Shown here: positions 16,249 through 23,393 of the stretch, in pieces
How the letters are laid out: every line of letters starts with the position of its first letter
How positions within the stretch are numbered: position 1 is the stretch's first letter
Assembly: GCF_036346855.1 (NCBI RefSeq)
Contig: NZ_CP107841.1
Span: 6,762,001-6,826,000 of the forward strand
Reading direction: 5' to 3'
Source of the DNA: Streptomyces europaeiscabiei
Lineage (GTDB): Bacteria; Actinomycetota; Actinomycetes; Streptomycetales; Streptomycetaceae
Length of the DNA: 64,000 nucleotides
Position numbers and translations under genes: made by a program
The notes under the pieces: generated by a model
The model's database searches: none
What the model was told of the DNA's origin: nothing
What the model saw: only the letters and a program-made list of their open reading frames with translations

Positions 16249-16956
16249 CTAGTACCAGTGATTGGCCTGCCAAAACGTCCAGGCCTCGCACGGGCTGCCG
16301 TAGCGCGATTCCATGTAGTTGAGGCCCCACTTGATCTGCGTGGCCGGGTTGGTCCGCCAGTCCGAACCGGCGGAGGAGTACTTGCCGGCGGGCAGCGCCT
16401 GGAAGAGACCGTAGGCACCCGAAGACGGGTTGACGGCCTTGTAGTTCCAGGTGGACTCGTGGTTCACGATGTTGCTGAAGCACGTCCACTGGTCGCTGGC
16501 CACGACCGCCTTCGCCATCGCCTGGATCTCGGCGACGGTGTACGAGCTCTGCGTGGGGATGTCACCGAGCGAACCGGCGGCCTCGGACTTCGCCTCGGCG
16601 TCGGCCTGCGCCGCTTCCTTCGCCTTGCGCTCCTGCTCGGCCTTCTCCGCCGCCTTCTGCTTGTCGATCGCGTCCTGGGCCGCCTTCTTACGGGCGGTCT
16701 CCTCGGCGTCCTTGCGGGCGCTCGCGTCGGCAGCGATGGCCTGGGCGTCGGCCTGAGCAGTCAGGGACGCGGTCTGCACCTGGGCCTGCTGGCCCACGGG
16801 AATGTCGGCGAGCAACGTGGTGTCGTTCGCGACGGCCTCGGCGTCGTCAGTGGTCGTCTGGGCGGTGCTGCCAGAGGCAACTCCGACGACACTGCCGACT
16901 GCGGTGACCGCGGTGGCCGAAGCCACGGCGAATCCCCGGACCGAAATCCGGCTCAC
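16249..16956 (-). CDS. secreted SLT-domain lytic transglycosylase-like protein
   Basis: From GTG 16956, behind GGAAGGAAACC, the product has 235 residues. A signal peptide (about 1-35) is followed by an Ala/Lys/Glu-rich helical, probably coiled-coil, region (about 60-130). A C-terminal transglycosylase SLT domain (about 150-235) includes NIVNHESTWNYKAVNPSSGAYGLFQALP, with catalytic Glu in HES. Such enzymes cleave peptidoglycan glycan strands during growth or spore germination. The leader contains a long-range inverted repeat (16979-16992 with 17036-17049), suggesting RNA-level control. An ATG at 16974 is a less likely start. Confidence 0.85.
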   Translation of the reverse strand: MSRISVRGFAVASATAVTAVGSVVGVASGSTAQTTTDDAEAVANDTTLLADIPVGQQAQVQTASLTAQADAQAIAADASARKDAEETARKKAAQDAIDKQKAAEKAEQERKAKEAAQADAEAKSEAAGSLGDIPTQSSYTVAEIQAMAKAVVASDQWTCFSNIVNHESTWNYKAVNPSSGAYGLFQALPAGKYSSAGSDWRTNPATQIKWGLNYMESRYGSPCEAWTFWQANHWY

Positions 16957-17402
16957 ACGGTTTCCTTCCAGCATCGCCCGCCTCGGTGACCCTGGCGGAC
17001 GCAATCGTGCCCCTGACGCTGGCCTCCCAACTGCGGGGTCACGGAGGCGCGGGCCCGGTGGGCAACTCCCTTGCGAGGAGTGCCACGAGATGCTCGGGCG
17101 GCATACGACGACGCTATGGAGTTGACCTGGTGATGCTGTTGTTCCGTACCGCTGGGGGTACAGGTGTGTCGTATGCGGGGTCTGACAGGAATGAGACTCT
17201 GCCGTAACCCGACACCGTGAGGCAATCCAGTGGTGAGTGTGAAAGCTCACACCTCGTTTGACGCAGGAGATGCAAGGAAACCCCCACGCGCCGAGGCGCC
17301 GCCCGGCTAGGCTCATCGCCTTTGCCGGACGGCGCCCATGGGATCCAAGGGATCGGCGGCCGACCGAAGTTGACCAAACCGGTTGAGACCGGTCAGGTCC
17401 CG
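16957..17402. other. 446-base gap: structured leader of the SLT gene and PhoH 3' hairpin
   Basis: No gene is seen. Left-reading RNA from this gap would fold arms 17036-17049 and 16979-16992 (13 of 14 pairs) with further pairing inside, ending 22 bases before the SLT start. A short hairpin (17378-17393, ACCGGT-TGAG-ACCGGT) sits just past the PhoH stop and may end that transcript. Confidence 0.5.
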
Positions 17403-18728
17403 TCAGATCTGTCCGTCCTCCAGCATTTCGGTCACCAGGGCCGCGATCTGGGACCGCTCGGACCTCGTCAACGTGACGTGGGCGAAGAGTGGATGGCCCT
17501 TCAGCTTCTCCACCACGGCGACGACACCGTCGTAGCGACCGACGCGCAGATTGTCGCGCTGGGCCACGTCATGGGTCAGAACGACGCGGGAATTCGCGCC
17601 GATCCGGGACAGAACGGTCAGCAGGACGTTCCGCTCCAGCGACTGTGCCTCGTCCACGATCACGAACGCGTCGTGCAGGGAACGGCCGCGGATGTGCGTG
17701 AGCGGCAGGACCTCCAGCATCCCGCGGGCGGTGATCTCCTCGATGACCTCCCGGCTGGTGACCGCGGAGAGCGTGTCGAAGACCGCCTGCGCCCAGGGGC
17801 TCATCTTCTCGGACTCGGAGCCGGGCAGATAGCCGAGCTCCTGCCCGCCCACCGCGTACAGCGGCCGGAAGACCATCACCTTCTGGTGCTGACGGCGTTC
17901 GAGGACGGCCTCCAGGCCCGCGCACAGCGCGAGCGCGGACTTGCCGGTGCCGGCCCGGCCGCCCATGGACAGGATGCCCACGTCCTGGTCGAGCAGCAGA
18001 TCCAGCGCGATGCGCTGCTCCGCGCTGCGGCCCTTGATGCCGAACGCCTCCCGGTCGCCCCGCACGAGCCGGATGTTGCCGTCGGGCGTCACCCGGCCCA
18101 GTGCCTTGCCGCGCTCCGACTGGATCGTCAGGCCGGTGTGCACGGGCAGCGTGCTCGCCTCCGGGACATGGATCGACCCTTCCTCGAAGAGGATGTCGAC
18201 CTGTTCGCCCGACAGGGTCAGCTCGGACATCCCGGTCCACCCGGAGGCGCCCGTGATGGCGAGTTCCGCGCGGTACTCCTCGGCGAGGAGGCCCACGGAC
18301 GACGCCTTGATCCTGAGCGGGAGGTCCTTCGACACCACAGTGACGTCGAAGCCCTCCGCCTGCAGGTTGCGGGCGACCGCGAGGATGCGGGAGTCGTTGT
18401 CCCCCAGGCGGTAGCCGCTCGGCAGCACGCTGGGATCCGAGTGATTGAGCTCGACCCTCACGGTCCCGCCGAGTTCCCCGATCGGAATGGGGGCGTCGAG
18501 GCGGCCGTGCCGGACCCGGAACTCGTCGAGCAGGCGCAGGGCCTGCCGGGCGAAGTAGCCGAGTTCGGGATGGTGCCTCTTGGCCTCCAGCTCCGTCACC
18601 ACGACGATCGGCAGCACGACTTCGTGCTCGTCGAAGCGGCTCAAAGCATTCGGGTCGGCCAGCAGGACGCTGGTGTCGAGGACGTAGGTGCGCCGGTCTG
18701 GCATACGGCGCTTTGTGCTGGTCACCAC
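17403..18728 (-). CDS. PIN domain-PhoH family ATPase/ribonuclease
   Basis: The product has 441 residues from GTG 18728. The N-terminal PIN nuclease domain begins [15 protein letters not shown], with acidic residues in [10 protein letters not shown] and GDNDSRILA. The C-terminal PhoH domain has Walker [10 protein letters not shown] (about 255-263) and Walker [13 protein letters not shown]-PhoH proteins are RNA helicase/nucleases (known as PhoH2 in mycobacteria). No good Shine-Dalgarno sequence precedes any candidate start (GTG 18728, GTG 18725 or the ATG eight codons on). I took the longest that fits family N-termini. Confidence 0.85.
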   Translation of the reverse strand: MVTSTKRRMPDRRTYVLDTSVLLADPNALSRFDEHEVVLPIVVVTELEAKRHHPELGYFARQALRLLDEFRVRHGRLDAPIPIGELGGTVRVELNHSDPSVLPSGYRLGDNDSRILAVARNLQAEGFDVTVVSKDLPLRIKASSVGLLAEEYRAELAITGASGWTGMSELTLSGEQVDILFEEGSIHVPEASTLPVHTGLTIQSERGKALGRVTPDGNIRLVRGDREAFGIKGRSAEQRIALDLLLDQDVGILSMGGRAGTGKSALALCAGLEAVLERRQHQKVMVFRPLYAVGGQELGYLPGSESEKMSPWAQAVFDTLSAVTSREVIEEITARGMLEVLPLTHIRGRSLHDAFVIVDEAQSLERNVLLTVLSRIGANSRVVLTHDVAQRDNLRVGRYDGVVAVVEKLKGHPLFAHVTLTRSERSQIAALVTEMLEDGQI

Positions 18729-19054
18729 GGAAGGACGTACCCCCTCGGATGAGGTCGGGGAGCGACGGGTTCGAACTGGGCCGGTCGTCGGCACCGTTGC
18801 ACGGGCCGGTGACCGGCCCTCCGCTGCTTCGTCCGTGCTGTGACCGCACGATCGGGCTGGTGCAAAGGGCCTCCCGGGCGGACGGCCCCGAGCCGCCCGC
18901 TGAGATCCGACACCCGTGGTTCGGGTGTCGACCTGACTGCCTTATGCCCTCGAACATGCGCCGCCATGCCAAGCGGTACGACGGCGTCCCGGTGAACTCC
19001 TCGTTACTTCTGGCCCGATGGGGGTGATGCGCACCTCACCGGCGATGCGGAGTC
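18729..19054. other. 326-base gap with a short hairpin
   Basis: No convincing gene. A perfect 8-bp hairpin (18909-18916 with 18922-18929, GACACCCG / CGGGTGTC) lies downstream of the isoprenyl transferase gene and may terminate it. The promoter of the PhoH gene should also be in this gap. Confidence 0.4.
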
Positions 19055-19828
19055 TCAGCCTCCGAAACGGCGGCCGCGCACCGCGTAGTCGCGCAGGGCG
19101 CGCAGGAAGTCCACCTTGCGGAAGGCCGGCCAGAAGACGTCGCAGAAGTAGTACTCCGAGTGGGCCGTCTGCCAGAGCATGAATCCGGACAGCCGCTGCT
19201 CGCCGCTCGTACGGATCACCAGATCCGGGTCGGGCTGGTCGACGGTGTAGAGATGCCGACCGATCATGTCGATGTCGACGGACTCGGCGAGTTCCTCCAT
19301 CGAGGTGCCCTTGTCCTGCGCCTCCAGCAGCATCGAGCGCACCGCGTCGGCGATCTCCTGGCGACCGCCGTACCCGATGGCGACGTTGACCAGTATCCCG
19401 TCGATGTCCGAGGTGGACTCCTCGGCCTCCTTGAGCGCGCGCTGCATGCCGGGGGACAGCAGGTCCAGCGCCCCCACGTGGTGCACACGCCAGCGACCGT
19501 CGGCGGCGAGGGAGCGGACGGTGTCCTCGATGATGCCGAGGAGCGGGACGAGCTCTTCCTTGGGCCGGTTGAAGTTGTCGGTGGACAGCAGCCATAGGGT
19601 GACGACCTTGACGTCCGTCTCGGTGCACCAGCCGAGGAATTCCTCGATCTTGTGGGCGCCGGCCTGGTGGCCCTGCATCGTGGTGGAGCCCGCCGCCTTC
19701 GCCCAGCGCCGGCTGCCGTCCACGATCACGCCGATGTGCTCGGGCACCTGGGCGTGGTCGAGGTGGCCCTCGACCCTGCGTGCGTAGACCTTGACCAACA
19801 GGCCGCGCAGTGTGTCGCGCAGGTTCAC
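19055..19828 (-). CDS. short-chain cis-isoprenyl transferase (UppS family)
   Basis: The protein has 257 residues and begins with GTG 19828. It shows the cis-prenyltransferase motifs HIGVIVDGSRRWAK (30-43), LWLLSTDNFNRP, VNVAIGYGGRQEI, and DLVIRTSGEQRLSGFMLWQ with EYYF near the C-terminus. These enzymes add isopentenyl units in cis to an allylic diphosphate. The variant resembles the Rv1086-type shorter-chain enzymes more than the main UppS. The normally conserved Asn of DGN is Ser39 here. A terminator-like hairpin lies about 150 bases before the start. Confidence 0.88.
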   Translation of the reverse strand: MNLRDTLRGLLVKVYARRVEGHLDHAQVPEHIGVIVDGSRRWAKAAGSTTMQGHQAGAHKIEEFLGWCTETDVKVVTLWLLSTDNFNRPKEELVPLLGIIEDTVRSLAADGRWRVHHVGALDLLSPGMQRALKEAEESTSDIDGILVNVAIGYGGRQEIADAVRSMLLEAQDKGTSMEELAESVDIDMIGRHLYTVDQPDPDLVIRTSGEQRLSGFMLWQTAHSEYYFCDVFWPAFRKVDFLRALRDYAVRGRRFGG

Positions 19829-20525
19829 GTGTTCCAGCCCCTCCGGTGCGGTGGCAGTCCCCTTGGTTGGCAGAGCCTACCGGGGCTGGAGGCCAACTCC
19901 GCCAAGGGGTGTGCGGGGTTGGGGCGGGCCCGGGGGCCTGCCGGGCGGCCCTCCGGAGGGCCGACTTCCGGGCAGAAAAAACGGGCCGGTCCGTGGGGGG
20001 GAGACGGACCGGCCCGAGGGGGGGTTTCCACCATAACCCTTCGTGAGTGATGCTGCGTGCATCGGCGTGCCACAACTACTCTCCGCAGCCGGACGACAGC
20101 GTGGCGGTGAGTGCGGAAGCGTTCATTCAGGGTGCGAACAAGGGGTGATCATGGCCGAATTCTGGCGGATTCGAAGGCGGAGAGGCGGAATCCGGGCTGG
20201 AATGCGGGGTTTGCGCATGGTTGTGTGACTTCCGGGGAGGAACGGCCCGGCGTGCTCGTACGGGTGAAGCGCGGGCGGAACGCGCGCTTGACGCCGGCCG
20301 TGGGGGCGCACGGCTTCGCGCAGCCCCCTCCACTGCGCGATGCCGTACCGCGCAGCTTTGCTCGCGCGAATTACCTTGGTCCGAACCTACGCGAGTAGAC
20401 CCGGGGAAGCCAAGCCGTCGGCGATAACGATGTGGACACCGGCATGGAGGACAGGATCCGACCTATGGCGGCCCTAGCTTCGTCCCATGACGTCGACGAG
20501 CGTGAGCGTGAGGGGTGCCAGGGCC
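19829..20525. other. 697-base gap with leader hairpin; no convincing gene
   Basis: Apart from the hairpin at 19977-20016 I see no gene with family support. A 25-codon right-reading ORF beginning ATG 20151 (MAEFWRIRRRRGG, preceded by GGGGTGATC) is possible but unsupported. The gap must contain the promoters of the divergent isoprenyl transferase and AlkZ-like genes. Confidence 0.4.
19977..20016 (-). terminator. perfect hairpin followed by T-run on the minus strand
   Basis: Arms 19982-19993 and 20005-20016 (CGGGCCGGTCCG / CGGACCGGCCCG) pair over 12 of 12 bases. Read leftward, the stem is followed by TTTTTT (19977-19982), the form of an intrinsic terminator. No left-reading gene lies to its right, so it either attenuates the isoprenyl transferase transcript or ends a small RNA. 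Confidence 0.75.
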
Positions 20526-21710
20526 ATGGCGACCGTGCAACCCATGACGGCCAGGTCGGTCACCTGGGAGCAGGCGAGTGCGCGGCGGGCGGAGCGGCAG
20601 TTCCTGGGGGCTCCGGCACCGGCCGGTACACCGGTCGCCGAGGTGGCGAGCACCATGCTGGGCGCCCACGCACAGGTGCTCTCGGCTGCCGAGCTGTCGG
20701 TGGGCCTGCGCACCGACGGGGCGACACGGGCCGGGGTACGGGCCGCGCTGTGGGAGGACCGGACGCTGGTGAAGACGTACGGGCCGCGCGGCACAGTGCA
20801 TCTGCTGCCCACCGCCGAGCTGCCCTTCTGGACGGCCGCGCTGACCGCGATCCCGTCCGGGGCGAGCCCGTTCGCCCCGGACGTACGGCTCACCGACGAG
20901 CAGGCCGAGGAGGTCGTGGCCGCCATCGGCGCCGCCCTCGACGGGACCACACTGACCCTCGACGAGCTGAGCGAGGAGGTCGTCGCGCGCACCGGGTCGT
21001 GGGCCGGGGATCTCGTCATGCCCGCCTTCCAGGGCCTGTGGCCCCGCTGGCGCCAGGTGATGCACCGCGCGGGCCGGTCCGGCGCCCTGTGCTTCGCCCC
21101 CGACCGCGCACGCAGGGCGACCTACACCCGGCCACCGCACTTCGAGCCCCTGACCTCGGCGGAAGAAGGGCTGACAACGCTCGTACGGCACTATCTGCGC
21201 GCCTACGGCCCCGCCTGCCCGCGCCACTTCGCCAAGTGGGCGGCGGCACCCGGAGCCTGGTCCGACCGGCTCTTCGCCTCGCTGGCCTCCTCCGGCGAGA
21301 TCGAGCGGGTCGACTTCGAGGGCGAGCCGGCCTGGGTGGCGGCGGGCGACACCGACTTCCCCGAGGACCCCGCCCGTGTCCTGCGGGGCGTACGGCTGCT
21401 GCCCTACTTCGACGCGTACGGCATCGCCGCGCAGCCTCGCGAGCGGCTGTTCCCCGGGGCGGCGTACGACCGGGCTCTCGCGCGTGGACAGGCGGGCAAC
21501 CATCCCCTGCTCCTGGTCGACGGCGTGGTCGCGGGCGTCTGGCACCAGCGGCGCCGGGGACGGCGTACGACGGTCACGGTGGAGCCGCTCGGACGGCTGA
21601 CCGCGCGGCAGGAGAGGGAGCTGGGGGAGCGGGTGGAGCGGGTCGGTGAAGTGCTCCAGGCGCGGGCCGAGTTGGCGATCGGAAAGGTCACGGTCGGCCC
21701 GCACGCATGA
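20526..21710 (+). CDS. winged-helix AlkZ-like DNA-binding protein
   Basis: The product has 394 residues from ATG 20526 (AGGGG upstream); ATG 20487 and 20544 are alternatives. It shows the HTH_42/AlkZ signature: ASARRAERQFLGAP near the N-terminus, a central KTYGPRGTVHLLP, and a C-terminal LLPYFDAYGIAAQPRERL. AlkZ proteins are winged-helix DNA glycosylases that excise bulky or cross-linked alkyl adducts, often protecting antibiotic producers. The QxQ catalytic motif of true AlkZ is not evident, so activity is uncertain. It converges on the methyltransferase gene with a 9-base gap. Confidence 0.8.
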   Translation: MATVQPMTARSVTWEQASARRAERQFLGAPAPAGTPVAEVASTMLGAHAQVLSAAELSVGLRTDGATRAGVRAALWEDRTLVKTYGPRGTVHLLPTAELPFWTAALTAIPSGASPFAPDVRLTDEQAEEVVAAIGAALDGTTLTLDELSEEVVARTGSWAGDLVMPAFQGLWPRWRQVMHRAGRSGALCFAPDRARRATYTRPPHFEPLTSAEEGLTTLVRHYLRAYGPACPRHFAKWAAAPGAWSDRLFASLASSGEIERVDFEGEPAWVAAGDTDFPEDPARVLRGVRLLPYFDAYGIAAQPRERLFPGAAYDRALARGQAGNHPLLLVDGVVAGVWHQRRRGRRTTVTVEPLGRLTARQERELGERVERVGEVLQARAELAIGKVTVGPHA

Positions 21711-21719
21711 GTGTGTGCC

Positions 21720-22508
21720 TCACACGGCTGCCGGCTTGCGGGCCTCGAAGAGGTGCCGGGCGCTGTGTGCGACGAAGGGGCCCTCGCTCTCGATCCGCTC
21801 GTGCAGGGAGCGGAGCCGGGGGAGATATGCCTCGACGGTGAAGCCGGGCACCATCCAGACGACCTTCTTCAGGAAGTGCACGACGGCGCCGATGTCGTGG
21901 AACTCCATCCGCAGCCGCTCGGCCCACAGGTCCACGACCTCCAGCCCGGCCGCCTCTGCGTCGGCGCGCTCGCCGTCCGGGTGGCGGCCTCGGCGGGTCT
22001 CCTCCGGCAGCGGTCCGGTGAAGTGCTCGACCAGCTCGAAGACACTGCTCGGCCCCACATGCTGCGCGAAGTACGTGCCGCCGGGCCGGAGCACCCGGGC
22101 GATCTCCGCCCAGTGCGCGCGCACTGGATGCCTGCTGGTGACCAGGTCGAACGCCCCGTCCGCGAACGGCAGCGGCGCGTCCTCGGCACTGGCCACCACC
22201 ACCGCGCCCCGCGGGTGCAGCAGCGCGGTGGCCTTGGCGACGTTCGGCGGCCAGCCCTCCGTGGCCACGGTCACGGCCGGAAGGCGCGGAGCGGAGCCGA
22301 GCACCTCCCCACCCCCGGTCTGGATGTCCAGCGCCGCGGAGGCCCGCCCCAGCCGCTCACCCATCGCCCGCGCATACCCCCACGACGGCCGGGCCTCCGT
22401 GGCGCGCCCCTCGAACCACGAGAAGTCCCACCCCGCGGTGGGCACGGCATCGCCTTCGGCGACGAGGTCTTCGAAGGTGCGGGAGGAGTGGGAGGAGAGG
22501 GAGGTCAT
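21720..22508 (-). CDS. class I SAM-dependent methyltransferase
   Basis: The protein has 262 residues from ATG 22508. The Rossmann motif I region reads ALDIQTGGGEVL (about 60-71), followed by VTVATEGWPPN, ASAEDAPLPFADGAFDLVTSRHPV and VLRPGGTYFAQHVG, the layout of Methyltransf_11/25 proteins. The substrate is not predictable. It is separated from the adjacent ahpD gene by about 210 bases that include a copy of the dispersed GGGGCGCGGGGAAC repeat, so it is probably transcribed alone. Confidence 0.85.
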   Translation of the reverse strand: MTSLSSHSSRTFEDLVAEGDAVPTAGWDFSWFEGRATEARPSWGYARAMGERLGRASAALDIQTGGGEVLGSAPRLPAVTVATEGWPPNVAKATALLHPRGAVVVASAEDAPLPFADGAFDLVTSRHPVRAHWAEIARVLRPGGTYFAQHVGPSSVFELVEHFTGPLPEETRRGRHPDGERADAEAAGLEVVDLWAERLRMEFHDIGAVVHFLKKVVWMVPGFTVEAYLPRLRSLHERIESEGPFVAHSARHLFEARKPAAV

Positions 22509-22592
22509 GGTGATGGAGTTTCCCAAGGGAGAGCAAGGGGCCGCGACTGATTTTCCGGGCCCTTCGAGCAGGGGCGAAGCCCCGTGTCCTTC

Positions 22593-22636
22593 AGGGGCGC
22601 GGGGAACTGCGCGATCAGCCCCGACCGACCCGCAGC
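22593..22636. repeat. dispersed intergenic repeat (GGGGCGCGGGGAACTGCGCG family), copy 1
   Basis: The copy runs from AGGGGCGCGGGGAACTGCGC through GATCAGCC and on to ACCCGCAGCC. The same string occurs with few changes at 38921-38966, partly at 29781-29810, in direct and inverted form at 43311-43340 and 43169-43189, and inverted at 61723-61745. It is always outside genes. Confidence 0.75.
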
Positions 22637-22717
22637 CGCCCCACGGCCCGACCCGCCGAGCTCGCAGGCGATTCCAGGCCACCCCTTACAAGGACCTACT
22701 CGCAGAGGCGCAAGGAC

Positions 22718-23251
22718 TTACTCGGAGAGGATCGCCTCCGCGTCCAACGTGACCCCGACCGCCTGAACCACCGACGCGATCTTGAACGCCTCCTGTACGG
22801 TCGCCCGGTCCAACCCGGCCTTGCGGAGCACCCGCTCGTGGGAGTCGAGACACAACCCGCATCCGTTGATCGCGGACACGGCGAAGGCCCAGAACTCGAA
22901 GTCGACCCTGTCGACCCCGGGATCGCCGATGACGTTCATCCGCAGCCCCGCCCGCAGCCTGCCGTACTCGGGGTCGGACAGCAGATGCCGTGTGCGGTGG
23001 AAGACGTTGCTCATGGCCATCATCGCGGCCGCGGACCTTGCCGCGGTGTAAGCCTCCGGCGACAGCTTCGCCCTGGCCTCCGGTGCCAGCTCGCGCAGCA
23101 CGATCGCCGAGCGCGAGGCGATCGCCGTGGCCAGCACGGTGCCCCACAACCGCTGCGCCGACAGGCCGGAGTCGCCGAGGACGGAGTCGAGGTTGCGGCG
23201 GAGGTCCGCGGCGTAGTCCGGTACCGCGGACCTGAGTGCGTCGAGCGACAT
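22718..23251 (-). CDS. ahpD: alkyl hydroperoxide reductase AhpD
   Basis: This 177-residue carboxymuconolactone-decarboxylase-fold protein has redox Cys131 and Cys134 (CGLC), His138 and Glu119, matching the mycobacterial AhpD active site. It normally recycles the peroxiredoxin AhpC with electrons from a lipoamide system. The expected partner ahpC is not intact beside it. Only what looks like its last dozen codons remains seven bases upstream (23258-23296). AhpD may now serve a peroxiredoxin encoded elsewhere. The start is ATG 23251. Confidence 0.92.
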   Translation of the reverse strand: MSLDALRSAVPDYAADLRRNLDSVLGDSGLSAQRLWGTVLATAIASRSAIVLRELAPEARAKLSPEAYTAARSAAAMMAMSNVFHRTRHLLSDPEYGRLRAGLRMNVIGDPGVDRVDFEFWAFAVSAINGCGLCLDSHERVLRKAGLDRATVQEAFKIASVVQAVGVTLDAEAILSE

Positions 23252-23257
23252 GGCAGT

Positions 23258-23305
23258 TCACTCCCCGGCGAGCAGTTCGACGGGGTCCAGTGTCCACGAG
23301 GAGCG
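23258..23305 (-). pseudogene. ahpC: probable C-terminal remnant of ahpC
   Basis: Directly before ahpD, a left-reading frame ends WTLDPVELLAGE then TGA. The TLD...ELL tail is like the C-terminus of actinobacterial AhpC, and the position is that of ahpC in ahpC-ahpD operons. No further AhpC sequence (no CxLC or peroxidatic Cys region) follows upstream. Instead there is a GC-rich inverted stretch and the end of an ABC permease gene. This suggests a deletion that removed nearly all of ahpC. The match is short, so it remains an inference. Confidence 0.45.
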
Positions 23306-23342
23306 GCCGCAGCGCCTCGGGGAAGCGCTGCGGCCGTCGAGC

Positions 23343-23393
23343 GCCGCGGCACGGGTCTACTCCGTGCCGCCGCGGCACGGGTCTACTCCGTGC
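23343..23393. repeat. 25-bp direct repeat spanning the permease stop codon
   Basis: A 25-base sequence (23343-23367) is repeated at 23369-23393 with one base between. Both copies contain the complement of the stop TAG used by the permease gene (used copy 23383-23385). It looks like a recent tandem duplication or a deletion scar next to the ahpC remnant. Confidence 0.85.

Noticed and set aside
16957..17316. c-di-AMP (ydaO) riboswitch before the SLT gene
   Set aside because: The gene type would fit, but I could not find the conserved ydaO core motifs; only a structured leader is claimed.
20151..20228. 25-codon ORF MAEFWRIRRRRGG... before the AlkZ-like gene
   Set aside because: A weak ribosome site and no recognised family; mentioned only as a possibility in the gap entry.
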